NCBI GenBank assembly: GCA_023410675.1
Contig: JAEYPM010000051.1
Span: 1 to 43,069 of the forward strand
Length of the DNA: 43,069 nt
From: Bacillota bacterium
GTDB lineage: Bacteria; Bacillota; Clostridia; Lachnospirales; Cellulosilyticaceae
Direction of reading: 5' to 3'
Positions 24,793 through 32,441 of the stretch are shown piece by piece. Numbering within the stretch: the stretch's first letter is position 1; every line of letters starts with the position of its first letter. The notes under the pieces are model-generated. The model ran no database searches. It was not told where the DNA came from and worked only from the letters and a program-made list of their open reading frames with translations. Made by a program: the position numbers and the translations under genes.

Positions 24793-26055
24793 TTATCTTT
24801 TTAGTAAAACATCTTCTTCATATGCTTTTACTTCTTTTATCCATTCACTGCCTATTGGCATATTGTTCTTCATTAAATAATAATCCCATATCGCAGCAAA
24901 AGGTGCTGTTTTCATTTCTTCTAAAACTGCTAGCCTTGAGGTATAGTCCTTTTTAGCTTCTACTTCTTTTAAATAGCTAATTGGTTCTAATAACGCATAT
25001 AATAATGCTTTTCTCATATTGCGTGTTCCTATTACCCAAGCTGCAATACGGTTAATACTTGCATCAAAGAAGTCTAAGCCAATATGTGTTCTTTCTAAAT
25101 AATTTCCTCGTACAAGTTCCTGTGCTATTGCAATAAGTTCATCATTTAGAATAACAACATGGTCACTGTCCCATCTAACAGGCCTACTAACATGAAGTAA
25201 AATTTCGTCTACAAACTGCATAACAGCAGATACTTTATCTGAAATCACTTCTGTTGGATGGAAATGCCCTGCATCTAAGCATAATAGTTTTTTATTTTGC
25301 ACTGCATAACCCATGTAAAATTCATTTGAACCTACTACATAGCTTTCTGAACCTATTCCAAATACTTTTGATTCAACTGCATCTAAGTTATATTTTTCAT
25401 CAATTTTTACTTCAAATATTTTATCTAAAGAGTCTTTTAGTCTTTCTCTTGGTGCTGTTCTATCTGCTGGAATATCTTTATAACCATCTGGAACCCAGAT
25501 GTTTGTTACTGCAGGTGTACCAAGTTCTTTGCCAAAATACTCAGCTATCTTACGTGATGCAATACAATGTCTAATCCAAAAGTTTCTTATCTCATCATCT
25601 TGATGAGAAAGTGTAAAGCCATCATTACTCTTTTCATGAGAGAAGCAAGTTGGATTAAAATCTAATCCTATTCCTTTTCCCTTTGCCCAGTTAACCCAGT
25701 TTGCAAAATGCTCTGGTTTTAGTTCATCTCTTTCAACCTTTTCTCCATTAGTTTCTGCATAGATAGCATGAAGATTTAATCTTAATTTCCCTGGTATTAA
25801 TGACATTGCTTTATCAATGTCTGCTCTTAGTTCTTCTGGTGTTCTTGCTTTACCAGGATAATCACCTGTTGTTTGAATACCACCTGTTAACTGTGCATCA
25901 GGATTCTCAAACCCAGTAACATCATCTCCTTGCCAGCAGTGAAGCGAAATCGCAATATCATTTACTTTACTTAGGGCTTCATCAACATTTACACCCCATG
26001 CTTCATATGATTTCTTAGCAAGCTCATAAGCCTTTGTTATTTGTTCTCTGTCCAT
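24793..26055 (-). CDS. rhaA: L-rhamnose isomerase
   Basis: About 420 residues, the family length. It converts L-rhamnose to L-rhamnulose with a divalent metal. The metal and substrate motifs are visible: SLHCWQGDDVTGFE, GLDFNPTCFSHEKSNDGFTL, LCLDAGHFHPTE and WDSDHVVILNDEL, followed by GLDFFDASINRIAAW. The frame is open to 26217, but AAGGAGGCAGCAAAGGA before the ATG at 26055 and the alignment with known N termini fix the start. A strong terminator separates it from fucU, so it probably has its own transcription start. Confidence 0.95.
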   Translation of the reverse strand: MDREQITKAYELAKKSYEAWGVNVDEALSKVNDIAISLHCWQGDDVTGFENPDAQLTGGIQTTGDYPGKARTPEELRADIDKAMSLIPGKLRLNLHAIYAETNGEKVERDELKPEHFANWVNWAKGKGIGLDFNPTCFSHEKSNDGFTLSHQDDEIRNFWIRHCIASRKIAEYFGKELGTPAVTNIWVPDGYKDIPADRTAPRERLKDSLDKIFEVKIDEKYNLDAVESKVFGIGSESYVVGSNEFYMGYAVQNKKLLCLDAGHFHPTEVISDKVSAVMQFVDEILLHVSRPVRWDSDHVVILNDELIAIAQELVRGNYLERTHIGLDFFDASINRIAAWVIGTRNMRKALLYALLEPISYLKEVEAKKDYTSRLAVLEEMKTAPFAAIWDYYLMKNNMPIGSEWIKEVKAYEEDVLLKR

Positions 26056-26081
26056 TCCTTTGCTGCCTCCTTGTATGTCTT

Positions 26082-26108
26082 GTGCAATTTTATTAGTATT
26101 ATTTGCAC
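26082..26108. promoter_or_regulatory. Inverted repeat in the rhaA leader, possible operator
   Basis: Arms GTGCAA (26082-26087) and TTGCAC (26103-26108) separated by 15 nt, between the probable rhaA promoter and its start codon. The spacing (21 nt centre to centre) fits two turns of DNA, so a dimeric regulator is possible. Confidence 0.35.
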
Positions 26109-26117
26109 GATAGTAAC

Positions 26118-26146
26118 ATTTTATCATTTTTATTTTTAATAGTCTA
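26118..26146 (-). promoter_or_regulatory. Weak candidate promoter of rhaA
   Basis: Minus strand: TAGACT (26141-26146), 17-nt spacer, TAAAAT (26118-26123), right after the fucU terminator. Confidence 0.4.
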
Positions 26147-26198
26147 CATAAAAAACCTCTTATAACTTTAGCAGTTTGCACTAAATCATAAGAGGTTT
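26147..26198 (-). terminator. Strong intrinsic terminator after fucU
   Basis: Minus strand: 11-bp perfect stem AAACCTCTTAT / ATAAGAGGTTT (26153-26198) with a nested TTTAG/CTAAA pair, followed by TTTTTTATG. It ends the fucI-fucU transcript 40 nt past fucU. Confidence 0.88.
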
Positions 26199-26239
26199 CC
26201 CATACTAACGACCTCAATGGGTCATCCTTTATCTAAAAT

Positions 26240-26674
26240 TTATTTAGGAACTACTACGCCCTTTTTCAATATAACATTTGCATAAAGTGCCATTTCACTC
26301 GTTGCTACTATAGCATATGCTTTTTTAGCTCTTTCATAAAACTCAAATCTCTCGATAAATTCTATATTAGGTTCTTTGCCCTCATGTTTTTTAATAACTT
26401 GTTTATAGTCTTCCCAAATAGTTGGTTGTACTACATCTCCTTTAACAATATCCATAAGCCCTACTGGTGCAGGCACATAGGTATCTAAAGGGAAAAATGG
26501 AAGTATTGCATCTAATAACTGGGTTACTGTGTGCCCATCACATCTTACGAGCCTTTGTGAATAAGCGTCTGCAGGAAAATTACCATCTGCAAATACAATT
26601 TCATCCCCATGTCCCATAGACATTAGGACATGCATTAAATCTGGTGATATAATAGGTGGAATATTTTTTAACAT
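26240..26674 (-). CDS. fucU: L-fucose mutarotase (RbsD/FucU family)
   Basis: 144 residues. Interconverts sugar anomers to supply the isomerase. Conserved motifs: ISPDLMHVLMSMGHGDEIVF near the N terminus, ADGNFPADA, and VVATSE-like AIVATSEMALYANVILKKG at the end. AGGAGGACAGATTA precedes the ATG. It follows fucI by 19 nt, so the two share a transcript. FucU rather than RbsD is supported by length and the fucI neighbour. Confidence 0.93.
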   Translation of the reverse strand: MLKNIPPIISPDLMHVLMSMGHGDEIVFADGNFPADAYSQRLVRCDGHTVTQLLDAILPFFPLDTYVPAPVGLMDIVKGDVVQPTIWEDYKQVIKKHEGKEPNIEFIERFEFYERAKKAYAIVATSEMALYANVILKKGVVVPK

Positions 26675-26693
26675 TAATCTGTCCTCCTAGCGA

Positions 26694-28490
26694 TTAGCAT
26701 TTTTTGTAAAGAGCACCAAAGTTTTTGCATGCTCTATAATCTGCACCTTCTAAATCTTTTGTTCCAAATGCACTCCATGTCTTTGGTCTAAAGATTCTTT
26801 CTTCCTCAACATTATGCATGGCTACTGGAATTCTAAGCATAGATGCAAGTGTAATAAGATCTGCTCCTATATGTCCATAGCTTACTGCACCATGGTTTGC
26901 TGACCATGCATTCATAACACTATAAACATCTTTAAACACACCTTCACCTGTTAATTTTGGTGCAAACCATGTGGTTGGCCATGTTTGGTCCGTACGTTTG
27001 TTAAGGATCTCATGAGCTTCTTGTGGTAAATCAACTGTATATCCCTCAGCGATTTGAAGAATAGGTCCTAATCCTTTTACCATAGAAATACGGCTCATTG
27101 TTACAGGCATGCTTCCTTTGCTTAAGAAGCAAGATGAGAATCCGCCGCCTCTAAAGTACTCTGTATTAGCTGGTGGCCATACAGTAGCATCAAGGCATTT
27201 TTTCGTTTCTTCTTCTGTTATATCCCAGTAAGGTTTCATAACTGGATTACCGTTAGCATCTGATTGCTGACCTGTTCCATCTAATGTGGTTGATCCTGAG
27301 TTAATAAGATGGATAATACCATTTTCTGCAAGACCCGTTAAAGCATGACCTGTAACTCTCTTAACTGCCTCTGGACTCCAGTAAGTTCTTACATCTGAGA
27401 AGATTTGTGCTGTATTTGTAAGTAAATGGCCAAATAACATAGCAACCCCATTTAAAGAGTCATTTTCTGTTGCCATAACAAATGCTTCTCTTATACCATT
27501 CCAATCAAAAGAAGAGTTGAGAATGGCTTCCATGAAATCTCCATTTGGAAGATAGTCTGTCCATTGTCTTTGTCCTTGGAAACCAGCTGCAATTGCATTA
27601 TGTCCTTCTGCCTCTTCAGCAAATCCCATTTCTTTAAGTTTAGGATTGCCTATCATAAGGTCACGGCAGATGATTGTCATTTTAACAACATTTTCCCAAT
27701 CTGAATCTTTTTGCTCTCTTGTTCTTTGAACTTTTTCATTATTAACATCAGCAGCTTCTTTGCAGTTTGCTTTTGTCCACGCAAGTGCCTTTTCATATTC
27801 TGCTTTATCATAGATTCCTTCTTGAATACGACGAGAGACCTCACACATATCAATGTATTCATTTCTCATACCTAAATAATCACTAAAGAAGTTAGGATCA
27901 ACCACTGATCCTGCAATACCCATAGATACGCTACCAATTGATAAATAAGATTTATCTTTCATTATAGCTACTGCAAGTCCTGCTTTAGCAAACTGGAGAA
28001 GTTTTGCCTGAACATCTTCTGGAATTGAATTGTCTGATAGGTCTTGTACATGTTTGCCGTAGATTGTAAACACAGGAAAACCTAGTTGATCATGTCCTGC
28101 TGCTGCCGCTGCAAGATAAACAGCTCCTGGTCTTTCTGTTCCATTAAAGCCCCAAATAGCTTTTACTCTATGTGGGTTTTGGTCAATTGTTTCAGTTCCA
28201 TAACACCAACTTGCTGTTACTGTAATCGAAACACCTACATTTTCTTTTTGGAATTTATCTTCGCATCTCGCTGCTTCTGCAACTCTTCCTATGGTAGAAT
28301 CTGCAATAACACATTCTACTTTTTCGCCACTTGGATGACGTAAGTTCGCTTCTAAAAATTCAGCAACTTTTTTTGCCATTGTCATCGTTTTTTCTTCTAA
28401 TGATTCTCTAACGCCTCTTCTTCTTCCATCTATAGTAGGTCTAATACCTATTTTAGGAAGTCTTCCGTTTAATCTAAATGAATTTTCCAT
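26694..28490 (-). CDS. fucI: L-fucose isomerase
   Basis: About 598 residues. Converts L-fucose to L-fuculose (and often D-arabinose to D-ribulose). The N terminus RLPKIGIRPTIDGRRRGVRE is diagnostic; metal-site regions include SVSMGIAGSVVDPNFF, GLRN-type MRNEYIDMCE and AFGTKDLEGADYRACKNFG at the C terminus. The start is ATG 28490, two bases into a GTGATG pair, behind GGAGGAGGCATTGTG. It is divergent from the GntR/LacI-type regulator, with a palindromic operator in its leader. No fuculokinase or fuculose-phosphate aldolase gene is in the window. Confidence 0.95.
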   Translation of the reverse strand: MENSFRLNGRLPKIGIRPTIDGRRRGVRESLEEKTMTMAKKVAEFLEANLRHPSGEKVECVIADSTIGRVAEAARCEDKFQKENVGVSITVTASWCYGTETIDQNPHRVKAIWGFNGTERPGAVYLAAAAAGHDQLGFPVFTIYGKHVQDLSDNSIPEDVQAKLLQFAKAGLAVAIMKDKSYLSIGSVSMGIAGSVVDPNFFSDYLGMRNEYIDMCEVSRRIQEGIYDKAEYEKALAWTKANCKEAADVNNEKVQRTREQKDSDWENVVKMTIICRDLMIGNPKLKEMGFAEEAEGHNAIAAGFQGQRQWTDYLPNGDFMEAILNSSFDWNGIREAFVMATENDSLNGVAMLFGHLLTNTAQIFSDVRTYWSPEAVKRVTGHALTGLAENGIIHLINSGSTTLDGTGQQSDANGNPVMKPYWDITEEETKKCLDATVWPPANTEYFRGGGFSSCFLSKGSMPVTMSRISMVKGLGPILQIAEGYTVDLPQEAHEILNKRTDQTWPTTWFAPKLTGEGVFKDVYSVMNAWSANHGAVSYGHIGADLITLASMLRIPVAMHNVEEERIFRPKTWSAFGTKDLEGADYRACKNFGALYKKC

Positions 28491-28579
28491 CACAATGCCT
28501 CCTCCAAAAGTAAGTCAATTCAATTGCCCATAATAGTGTCTGTATTTTGCCACTTTTTATGCGTACCATTATTTAGTTG

Positions 28580-28597
28580 TATACCAATATTGGTATA
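28580..28597. promoter_or_regulatory. Palindromic operator in the fucI leader
   Basis: TATACCAATATTGGTATA is an 18-bp perfect palindrome, about 45-60 nt downstream of the expected fucI transcription start, where a bound repressor would act as a roadblock. Its half-site TATACC matches the second operator at 28748-28770. Confidence 0.7.
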
Positions 28598-28646
28598 TAC
28601 TATATGTACCTATTTGTTATACTTATTTAATAATGGGTATACTTAA

Positions 28647-28675
28647 TTTATAATACATTTGTGCATTTTTGTCAA
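28647..28675 (-). promoter_or_regulatory. Sigma-A promoter of fucI-fucU
   Basis: Minus strand: consensus -35 TTGACA (28670-28675), 17-nt spacer, -10 TATAAA (28647-28652). This gives a leader of about 150 nt carrying the palindromic operator. Confidence 0.75.
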
Positions 28676-28730
28676 TTATTTTGTCGTATTTTGTCTGTTT
28701 GTTTGCACTCTATTTTATTATGTAACACCC

Positions 28731-28759
28731 TAGACATATGACCCGTTTTGGTATATTAT
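28731..28759 (+). promoter_or_regulatory. Promoter of the GntR/LacI-type regulator
   Basis: Plus strand: -35 TAGACA (28731-28736), 17-nt spacer, -10 TATTAT (28754-28759). The -10 lies inside the operator at 28748-28770, suggesting autorepression. Confidence 0.65.
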
Positions 28760-28770
28760 ATATATACCAA
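28748..28770. promoter_or_regulatory. Operator overlapping the regulator promoter
   Basis: Half-sites TTGGTATA (28748-28755) and TATACCAA (28763-28770) are exact reverse complements with a 7-nt AT spacer. It shares the GGTATA/TATACC half-site with the fucI-leader palindrome. The leader further on holds AAAACTA/TAGTTTT (28810-28828), a third inverted repeat of different sequence. Confidence 0.65.
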
Positions 28771-28854
28771 TTATTTATCAGGTTTAAACTAGTTGTTTTT
28801 GTATATTCTAAAACTAATCACTAGTTTTAATTATAAGTAAGGGAGATTAGCTCT

Positions 28855-29922
28855 ATGACATATGTAAATAAACGCGTTCCAGTGTATTATGAAATATATA
28901 AGGATTTAGCTACGCGAATTGAGCAAAAATATTATCAATATGGTGAATTTTTGCCTTCTGAGCGTACCCTTAGTCTGCATTATCATGTAGAGCGTGCTAC
29001 TTTAAGAAAAGCTTTAGTCCTTTTAGAAGAGCAAAAATATATTCAAAAGTTTCCTGGTGCAGGGAGCAAAATTATCTATGCATCATCTGCCCCTTTACCT
29101 AGTGGAGATGTAGTCAATACGATCATTTATGTTCTGCCTGACATGGGGGATGAATCAGCAGCTCAGCCCTATCATATGGAAATATGCAATCATTTAGAAA
29201 AATACTGTAAAAATGATAACTTAGATCTTATTTATACCAAAATCACTAATAAAGAGGCTGTGCCTTCCTTTTTGCTTAAATCCGCGCCAGCAAGAGGGAT
29301 CATATGGGTAGGAGATATTCACTCTAATTTTCTAGAAATAGCTAAAAATCATCACATCCCTTCTATAGCCGTTTCTAATGACTATCCACACTTTCCACGC
29401 ATTAATACAGATGATATTGGCTGTGGCTACGATGCTACATCCCATCTCATTGAAAGAGGATGTAAACGTATTGCTCATATTACTGGATTTCCAAATTATA
29501 TTAGCACCTTCAACCGTACAGAAGGCTATAGGCGTGCTTTGCTTGTTCATGGACTAGAGGTAGACCCTGAGCTTATTGTGCACGGAGACTGGAATTTTAC
29601 AAGTGGCTATACAAATATCTCTCAGCTTATTGAAAAAAAGATTCATTTTGATGGTATTATGGCTTCTAATGATATGATGGCTCTTGGAGCTATAAAGGCA
29701 GTCATTCATGCTGGCCTTAGAGTCCCTGAAGATATCAAAGTAATTGGCATTGATAATATAGAGCAAAGTAAATTTTCTACACCTTCATTAACTACCATCT
29801 GTGTTGAGCAAAAAAGCATTGCACGATTAGCTTATCTATTTTTAAAACAAATTATGTCTGGTATTTCTGTTCCAGGTGAAATTCTAATTCCAGGTAAACT
29901 AATAAAAAGAGAAACCACATAA
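28855..29922 (+). CDS. GntR-HTH/LacI-type sugar-responsive regulator
   Basis: 355 residues. The N-terminal winged helix of the GntR family is at residues 10-70 (EIYKDLATRIEQKYYQYGEF, LPSERTLSLHYHVERATLRK), followed by a periplasmic-binding-protein-like effector domain (YDATSHLIERGCKRIAHITG, FDGIMASNDMMALGAIKAV, IKVIGIDN). This is the build of AraR-type repressors. Divergence from fucI and the shared palindromes point to control of the fuc/rha genes by a sugar ligand, inferred. GGGAGATTAGCTCT precedes the ATG. Confidence 0.9.
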   Translation: MTYVNKRVPVYYEIYKDLATRIEQKYYQYGEFLPSERTLSLHYHVERATLRKALVLLEEQKYIQKFPGAGSKIIYASSAPLPSGDVVNTIIYVLPDMGDESAAQPYHMEICNHLEKYCKNDNLDLIYTKITNKEAVPSFLLKSAPARGIIWVGDIHSNFLEIAKNHHIPSIAVSNDYPHFPRINTDDIGCGYDATSHLIERGCKRIAHITGFPNYISTFNRTEGYRRALLVHGLEVDPELIVHGDWNFTSGYTNISQLIEKKIHFDGIMASNDMMALGAIKAVIHAGLRVPEDIKVIGIDNIEQSKFSTPSLTTICVEQKSIARLAYLFLKQIMSGISVPGEILIPGKLIKRETT

Positions 29923-29936
29923 AAATGGTTTCTCTT
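29907..29936. terminator. Hairpin at the end of the regulator gene
   Basis: Perfect 11-bp stem AAGAGAAACCA (29907-29917) / TGGTTTCTCTT (29926-29936) overlapping the stop codon. T-rich sequence follows on the minus strand (TTTTTATTAG), so it suits transcription arriving from the toxin locus better than the regulator's own transcript. Confidence 0.6.
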
Positions 29937-29949
29937 AGAAAAAAATTTA

Positions 29950-30095
29950 TTATTCTATTTTTCCTAACAACTGCATAATTAACTCTATATGTTCTTTTCT
30001 TTTTACCTTCTTTAGATTTTTTACTTTTTCAACTCCTCCTAATCATAATAATGGTACATATCCAAATTATTGACTGTACTGAGGTATAACTATGT
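29950..30095 (-). pseudogene. Remnant of a second Tdi1-like (GAD-like/DUF1851) immunity gene
   Basis: Read on the minus strand, the last 38 codons match almost residue for residue the C terminus of the intact immunity gene at 35882-36430: FGYVPLL, then a TGA where the intact gene has Gly, then LGGVEKVKNLKKVKRKEH and IELIMQLLGKIE before TAA. A further in-frame TAA sits just before FGY. The N-terminal three quarters is missing or unreadable. It shows that the Tdi1-like immunity gene was once duplicated some 6 kb away, at the far end of the toxin locus. Confidence 0.75.
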
Positions 30096-30116
30096 AAGAC
30101 CACATGCTTATAATAG

Positions 30117-30390
30117 CTATTTAACACCTATGGAAGTTAGATATGGAAAATGATATTTGATCGAACAAAGTGTTACAAAAAACTTGACCAATACAGTCGT
30201 TAATATATTACAAAAAAAATCATCATCTACTTCTCCTTGCATGGTAAAGCAAATCGCATAATAGCCTAGTTGGCGTTCTTTATATATTATTGGAATATTA
30301 ACTACAATATGAATATAATTACATTCAGGCTAATTACCTAATTTAAATGATATTATTTGAAGCCTGCTTATAAACCCTTTTGTAGAGTTC
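30117..30390 (-). pseudogene. Fragment of an unrecognised protein-coding gene
   Basis: The minus strand is open for 71 codons from 30329 to the TAG at 30117-30119, with protein-like sequence (HIVVNIPIIYKERQLGYYA, TMQGEVDDDFFCNILTTV) but no start codon. An in-frame TAG at 30330-30332 interrupts it; upstream the frame continues (RLQIISFKLGN) to about 30390 before a TAA. It sits among toxin and immunity remnants and may itself be a decayed immunity gene, though no family is recognised. Confidence 0.45.
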
Positions 30391-30483
30391 CTTTGAAATT
30401 AAAAATTATAGAAAAGTGCTTTGCGCCTTATAACTTGACAGTAATAACTGCCTTGATTTAAACTATAATATTTTAAAGTTTTG

Positions 30484-30840
30484 TTACCAATATAGCAGTT
30501 CCTTAATTTCATCTGATATTATTAATATTTTTCTCCATTCACCTGATGTTTTTACAGAATTAACATTCAATAAATTGTAGCTTTTCTCTAACTGTAAATA
30601 AATATTTCTAAGTTCTGTACTTTTTGTAAAAATATCATTATCAATCATACCTTCATCTAAAAACATGTTTAACGTATCTTCATGTACAAAACTAATAACA
30701 CCTACTGTAAATTCTTCAAATATATTATATTCAATTGTATCATCGCTCTCTGTAAGCAAATAGCTTCCACATACCTCAATTGTACTTTTAAAGTTTTGAT
30801 ACCTTTCTTCTAATGAAATCAATGTTTTCACCTCATTCAT
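30484..30840 (-). CDS. Probable immunity protein for the adjacent orphan toxin tip
   Basis: 118 residues, acidic, no signal peptide or membrane segment (ISLEERYQNFKSTIEVCGSY, FEEFTVGVISFVHEDTLNMF). The ATG at 30840 overlaps the end of the toxin fragment by 8 nt, the arrangement of co-translated toxin-immunity pairs; GAA-rich context gives no independent strong ribosome binding site. I do not recognise the family. The immunity role is inferred from position, size and acidity only. Confidence 0.6.
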   Translation of the reverse strand: MNEVKTLISLEERYQNFKSTIEVCGSYLLTESDDTIEYNIFEEFTVGVISFVHEDTLNMFLDEGMIDNDIFTKSTELRNIYLQLEKSYNLLNVNSVKTSGEWRKILIISDEIKELLYW

Positions 30841-31173
30841 ACATTATAGTTGCCTTATCCCCTTTTAGTGGAATATATGTTTCAGGGTTAACTACTTTTA
30901 TTTTTCCAGTAGCCCCAGATGCTATCCCATAATACGAACCTCCATGTATACCTCCCCCTGGATGATAAAATATAGAAATGTCACCGTTCATTAATTTCCA
31001 GCCACCACCATTACTTCCATATACACCTCTATTCCAATCACTACCAAGAACATTTTGCAATTCATCAATAGTATACCCCTTTAAACGAGTTGGGTCTCTT
31101 AAAATATCATCAACCGAATTGATATTCCAATGTACATTATCTGGAGCTAGAATATAAATAGCACAAGATAAAT
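30833..31173 (-). pseudogene. Decapitated C-terminal toxin domain (polymorphic toxin tip), cut by IS3
   Basis: From the IS3 boundary at 31173 the minus strand encodes about 112 residues ending at TGA 30833. The core (DNVHWNINSVDDILRDP, GSNGGGWKLMNGDISIFYHP, GGGIHGGSYYGIASG) reads as the compact nuclease-like tip of a polymorphic toxin, beginning with the KYG/NVHW-type junction common in such proteins. The delivery part is absent. A longer open frame extends into IS3 sequence and is an artefact. The toxin class is not recognised. Confidence 0.6.
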
Positions 31174-31232
31174 TGAGAAAGTTCCTTATTAGTATTACAA
31201 TAAAAATAATAATAAACAAAGGGGACTTTATC

Positions 31233-31517
31233 ATGGCAAAAGCACACAATAAAGAGTTTAAAGAAAATGCTATTAAGTATTATCAAGAGCATCAGGATTT
31301 AGGTGTATTAGGTTGTTCAAAGAATCTAGGTATTGGACAATCAACATTATCTAGGTGGTTAGCAGAAATTAAGGATACTGGTGAAGTTCAATATTGTGGA
31401 TCTGGTAACTATGCAAACGATGACAAGAAAGAAATTGCTCGTTTAAAGCGTCAACTCCGTGATGCCGAAGATGCACTTGATGTCCTAAAAAAAGCTATCA
31501 GCATTCTGGGAAAATGA
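31233..31517 (+). CDS. IS3 transposase OrfA
   Basis: 94 residues with the helix-turn-helix of the transposase IS3/IS911 group (EFKENAIKYYQEHQDLGVLG, IGQSTLSRWLAEIKDTG) and a C-terminal leucine-zipper-like helix (EIARLKRQLRDAEDALDVL). The frame is open from 31173, but the ATG at 31233 has AAAGGGGAC upstream. Its TGA overlaps the orfB ATG as ATGA, so OrfB here may be made by reinitiation rather than only by frameshifting. Confidence 0.88.
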   Translation: MAKAHNKEFKENAIKYYQEHQDLGVLGCSKNLGIGQSTLSRWLAEIKDTGEVQYCGSGNYANDDKKEIARLKRQLRDAEDALDVLKKAISILGK

Positions 31518-32425
31518 CCGAAGCGATTTATCTAGAAGTCAAACATAAGACTGTAGAGACTCAGAAAGAACGCCGCGTTTCTGTTAGCGGGATGCTGTTA
31601 TTTTTAGGCGTTTCAAGATCGGGATATAGTGCATGGATAAAGAGAAAACCATCCAAACAAGCTCAGCGTAAACATGTTATAAAAACAAGAATCCAAAAAA
31701 TTTATGACGATTCCTATCAAAATTATGGTGCACCCAAAATTACTAAAGAACTTCAAAAGTCAGGAGAAAAAATATCAGAACGCACCATTAGTAAATATAT
31801 GAAAGAAATGCATATTAAGGCACAATACATGAAGCCATATACCATGACTACTAAAGACTCTGATTTTAGCTCTGCACTTAATAATGTTTTAAATGAAAAC
31901 TTTAATCGTGATAAGCCTAATACCGCTTGGTGCACTGATATAACTTACATATGAACAATAGATGGTTTTGTATATTTAACAAGTATTATGGATTTATTTT
32001 CACGTAAAATTATAGCATGGACTTTATCTCAAAGTTTAGAAGTATCTTGTGTGATTGAAACAATTAAACAGGCGAAAGCTAAGAGAAAGCTACAAAATCC
32101 CTTGATTATTCATAGCGATAGGGGAAGTCAATATGTGTCAAAAGAATATAAAAAAGTAACATCACAAATGCAAGTAAGCTATTCTAAGAAGGCCTATCCA
32201 TGGGATAATGCATGTATAGAGTCCTTTCATGCACTCATTAAAAGAGAGTGGCTAAGCCGCTTTAAAATAAATGATTATAGCCATGCTTATACCTTGGTTT
32301 TTGAGTACATCGAAGCATTCTATAATACAGTAAGAATACATAGTCACTGTGATTATATATCACCTGATCAGTTTGAAAAGTTGTATAAGAAAACTCAAGA
32401 AGCAATTACTACCAAAGTAGGTTAA
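31514..32425 (+). pseudogene. IS3 transposase OrfB with one in-frame TGA
   Basis: The DDE integrase core is complete apart from one stop: Asp in NTAWCTDITYI, Asp in IIHSDRGSQYVS, Glu in NACIESFHALIKREW, and the HTH_21 region YQNYGAPKITKELQKSGEKI. The TGA at 31952-31954 follows DITYI, where a Trp codon (TGG) would be natural. Sequence on both sides is in the same frame, so a single point mutation explains the interruption and the decay is recent. Confidence 0.88.
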
Positions 32426-32441
32426 ATAGTATTGAACTTTC

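Noticed and set aside
31173..31249. N-terminal extension of the orphan toxin tip into a membrane-like segment
   Set aside because: The hydrophobic stretch is reverse-strand IS3 sequence read by chance beyond the insertion border.
31952..31954. TGA recoding (Trp or selenocysteine) as a genomic feature
   Set aside because: TGA is used as a normal stop for many genes here (for example FeoA-region, ABC genes) and the case is a single codon in a transposase, so a nonsense mutation is simpler.
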